Source of the DNA: Streptomyces sp. L-9-10
GTDB taxonomy: Bacteria; Actinomycetota; Actinomycetes; Streptomycetales; Streptomycetaceae
Direction: 5' to 3'
Length of the DNA: 64,000 bases
Assembly (NCBI RefSeq): GCF_004151105.1
Contig: NZ_PHRF01000027.1
Span: 335,916-399,915 of the forward strand
Made by a program: the position numbers and the translations under genes. The notes under the pieces are model-generated. The model worked only from the letters and a program-made list of their open reading frames with translations. It did not search any database and was not told the DNA's origin. Below, in pieces: positions 61,641 to 64,000 of the stretch (position 1 is the stretch's first letter; every line of letters begins with the position of its first letter).

Positions 61641-62150
61641 TCAGATGCCTCGGGGCAGTTCGCCGGGGTACGTCGCGGCACGCTCGGACAGGGCCTCGAG
61701 CGCGGGCAGCGCGGCGTACAGGGCCCGTTGCTCCCCGTCCGTGAGCAGGGCGATCCGCTCGGCGAGGCGTGCGGCGGTCTCGCGGCGCCTGGCCTCCAGT
61801 ACGGCCCCGCCCGCACGGCTGAGGGCGACCAGGCTGGCGCGCTGGTCCTGTGGATCGGGATGCCGTGCGATCCAGCCGGTGCTGTCGAGCAGATCCACCA
61901 TGCGGGAGGCGGTGGACAGGGCGATGCCCATGCGGGCGGCCAGCTCGCTGATGCGCAGCGGGCCATGGGCCGCGAGCGCGGCCAGGGCGGCCTGCCGGCT
62001 GGGGGTGAGGTCGCCGGGGGCGCTCCGGGCACGCAGCACGGGAAGGAGGTGCTGGATCGCCAGCCGGAGCCGTCCGGCGATCTCGGCGGTCTCAGCTGTC
62101 TCGGCGACCTCAGCGGGGTCTGGGGCGGGGGCGGGCGCGGGTTCGGTCAT
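61641..62150 (-). CDS. MarR-family regulator
   Basis: 169 residues from ATG 62150, whose first base overlaps the last base of the exporter stop codon (TGATG), so translation is coupled. Winged HTH: LTPSRQAALAALAAHGPLRISELAARMGIALSTASRMVDLLDSTGWIARHPDPQDQRASLVALSRAG. N-terminal Ala/Pro/Glu-rich repeats (PAPAPAPDPAEVAETAETAE). Likely represses its own operon with the MFS exporter and responds to an exported compound. Confidence 0.9.
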   Translation of the reverse strand: MTEPAPAPAPDPAEVAETAETAEIAGRLRLAIQHLLPVLRARSAPGDLTPSRQAALAALAAHGPLRISELAARMGIALSTASRMVDLLDSTGWIARHPDPQDQRASLVALSRAGGAVLEARRRETAARLAERIALLTDGEQRALYAALPALEALSERAATYPGELPRGI

Positions 62151-64000
62151 CACGGCCCCTCGGACGAGGGCGGCGGCGGGGGTCCGGGGGACGGCCGCGC
62201 GTACGGCCGCTGGGACGATTGCCCGGACGATTGCGCGGACGGCGGCGGCGCTGAGCCCGGCAAGACCGACGAGACCGACGAGGCCGAGGGGTCCCGCTGC
62301 CGTCCCGCCTCGGCGGGAGTCGCGGCCTGGGACCGGTCCCCGTGGACGTAGCGTCCGCCCCGGAGCAGCGAGGCGACGGCCGCGACCAGGCAGGCGGCGA
62401 TCGCGAAGTCGAAGGCGACGGAGAGGCCGTCGGCGAACGGCTGGGAGATCAGCGCCGGGAAGAAGGCGCGCCCCGTCAGATAGTCGGCGTGTCCGGCCGG
62501 CAGCTGGGCGAGCACATGGGGCCCGAGCAGTGTCTGAACCGGGTTGTATCCCAGGAGCGAGGCGAACAGCACGCCGACCGGCGGCAGCGCGGCGACCCTC
62601 GCCGCGTCGGCCGCGGGCACGCCCTGGGCGGTCAGACCATGGGTGAGGGCCCCGGGCAGCGCCCCGGCGAGGCCCGCGATCATCAGGGAGAAGAAGACGC
62701 CGATGGAGAGCACTGTGGCGGAGTTCTGGAAGGTGGTGCTGATCCCGGCGCCCACCCCGCGCTGGTCGGGCGGCAGGCTGTTCATGACGGCCGCCCGGTT
62801 GGGCGACGCGAACAGCCCCATGGCCAGCCCGTTCAGCAGCAGGATCAGGGCGAACATCGGATAGCCGAAGTCGACCGGGAGTTCCTTCAGCGCGACGAAC
62901 GTGCCCGCGGCCAGCAGCATGCCGCCGGTGGCGAAGGTCCGCGCGCCGAACCGGTCGGAGGCCCAGCCGGAGAAGGGGCCCGCGATCAGGAATCCGATGG
63001 TCAGGGGAAGCATGTAGATACCGGCCCAGAGGGGGGTCTGCTCGAAGCTGTAGCCGTGCCGGGGCAGCCAGATCCCCTGGAGCCAGATGATCAGGATGAA
63101 CATCAGTCCGCCGCGGCCCAGGGACGCGAGCAGGCTGGCCACGTTCCCCGCGGTGAACGCGCGGATCCGGAACAGCGCCAGGTGGAACATCGGCTCGGCG
63201 ACCCTCGTCTCCACCACACAGAACACCGCCAGCATCGCCAGTCCCCCGGCGATCGCGGTGATCACCCAGGGGTTGGACCAGCCCATGGTGTGGCCGCCGT
63301 AGGGCTGGATTCCGTAGGTGATGCCGGACAGGACGGCGATCAGACCGATGGCGAAGGTGAGATTGCCCCACCAGTCCAGCCGGGCCGGGGCGCGGATGCC
63401 GGTGTCCCGCAGTTTGAGGTACGCCCATACGGTGCCGAACAGGCCGATCGGCACGGACACCAGGAACACCAGATGCCAGTCGACGGGCCCGAGCAGACCG
63501 CCGAGGATCAGCCCGATGAAGGATCCGGCGATGCCCGCCACCTGGTTCAGCCCCAGGGCGAGCCCGCGCTGATGGGTGGGGAAGGCGTCGGTGAGGATGG
63601 CGTTGGAGTTCGCCATCAGCATCGCGCCGCCGACGCCCTGGAGGACGCGCATCCCGATCAGCCACAGCGCGCCCGCCGTGCCGTGCAGCCAGGTCACCGA
63701 GAGCAGTACGGAGAACACGGTGAAGACCGCGAATCCCAGGTTGTACATACGGACCCGGCCGTACATGTCGCCCAGCCGTCCGAAGCTGACCACCAGCACG
63801 GCGGTCACCACCAGATAGCTCATGATCAGCCACAGCAGCAGACTGGTATTGCCGGGCTGGAGCGGATCCACGCCGATTCCGCGGAAGATGTCGGGCAGCG
63901 CGATCAGCAGAATCGACATATTGATCGTCGCGATCAGTACGCCGAGCGTGGTGTTGGACAGGGCGATCCACTTGTAGTGCGGTCCCGGCTCAGGGTCGGT
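62150..64000 (-). CDS. MFS drug exporter, DHA2 (EmrB/QacA) type, 5' truncated by window
   Basis: Proton-driven multidrug efflux pump with ~14 membrane helices. The frame is open to the right edge: residues before the first internal ATG at 63919 read HYKWIALSNTTLGVLIATIN, the normal first helix of the family, so the true start is outside the window. Motif A-like FGRLGDMYGRVRMYNLG and motif C-like GLNQVAGIAGSFIGLILGG are intact. The C-terminal ~50 residues form a Ser/Gln/Pro-rich cytoplasmic tail. Coupled to the MarR gene downstream. Confidence 0.92.
   Translation of the reverse strand, partial: TDPEPGPHYKWIALSNTTLGVLIATINMSILLIALPDIFRGIGVDPLQPGNTSLLLWLIMSYLVVTAVLVVSFGRLGDMYGRVRMYNLGFAVFTVFSVLLSVTWLHGTAGALWLIGMRVLQGVGGAMLMANSNAILTDAFPTHQRGLALGLNQVAGIAGSFIGLILGGLLGPVDWHLVFLVSVPIGLFGTVWAYLKLRDTGIRAPARLDWWGNLTFAIGLIAVLSGITYGIQPYGGHTMGWSNPWVITAIAGGLAMLAVFCVVETRVAEPMFHLALFRIRAFTAGNVASLLASLGRGGLMFILIIWLQGIWLPRHGYSFEQTPLWAGIYMLPLTIGFLIAGPFSGWASDRFGARTFATGGMLLAAGTFVALKELPVDFGYPMFALILLLNGLAMGLFASPNRAAVMNSLPPDQRGVGAGISTTFQNSATVLSIGVFFSLMIAGLAGALPGALTHGLTAQGVPAADAARVAALPPVGVLFASLLGYNPVQTLLGPHVLAQLPAGHADYLTGRAFFPALISQPFADGLSVAFDFAIAACLVAAVASLLRGGRYVHGDRSQAATPAEAGRQRDPSASSVSSVLPGSAPPPSAQSSGQSSQRPYARPSPGPPPPPSSEGP

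Overview
The window is a piece of a Streptomyces-type actinomycete chromosome. Coding sequence is very GC-rich, GTG starts are common, and the gene families (DUF5753 XRE regulator, PspAB next to HtpX, SPW-repeat protein, GH6 cellulase, TTA codons confined to a special gene set) fit that genus. I see no tRNA, rRNA, CRISPR array, IS element or integrase. Both edges cut a gene: a GH6 cellobiohydrolase on the left and an MFS exporter on the right.

Left part, 1-31070, is mixed chromosomal content. It holds the GH6 enzyme; htpX, pspAB and a second NAD-dependent DNA ligase; an SMP-30 lactonase-like protein; a GNAT acetyltransferase and an APH-like kinase; a secreted trypsin-like protease and a small secreted protein; and a tight minus-strand set for asparagine/aspartate use (FCD-GntR regulator, permease, asparaginase, aspartase). 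These are followed by a FAD monooxygenase with a divergent TetR regulator and twin operators, a TauD-like dioxygenase, an XRE/DUF5753 regulator, peptide deformylase, an SPW membrane protein, a MarR regulator with ACC deaminase, an AEC transporter, an aldehyde dehydrogenase, a carboxylesterase, an Old Yellow Enzyme with a TetR regulator sharing a 16-bp operator, and a lone ctaD.

Centre and right, 31527-61397, is a single co-directional contractile injection system (CIS) locus of the kind known in Streptomyces. In order: sheath, tube, T4-baseplate-like zinc protein, disordered linker protein, DUF4255 cap, AAA+ ATPase, small protein, a 2208-residue eCIS-core (DUF4157) protein, a putative immunity gene, tube initiator, LysM/gp53-like protein, hub, spike, PAAR-like tip, gp25, two baseplate-J wedge proteins, P2-I/beta-helix tail protein, DUF6519 protein and a peptidoglycan amidase. 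Most neighbours overlap or nearly touch, so the assembly genes are probably co-translated. No tail-fibre, capsid, terminase or integrase gene is seen.

Two things stand out in this locus. First, the last ~360 codons of the eCIS-core gene plus the next gene form an island of clearly lower GC (about 53-55% in three sampled 60-base lines, against 73% in a structural-gene line). It looks like an exchangeable effector-immunity cassette fused to the CIS. Second, three CIS genes (ATPase, tube initiator, one wedge protein) each carry one in-frame TTA codon, and I found none in any other gene of the window. This suggests bldA-tRNA control of CIS assembly and so a link to development.

After the locus come a tandem repeat, a hairpin terminator, and a convergent MarR-MFS exporter operon.
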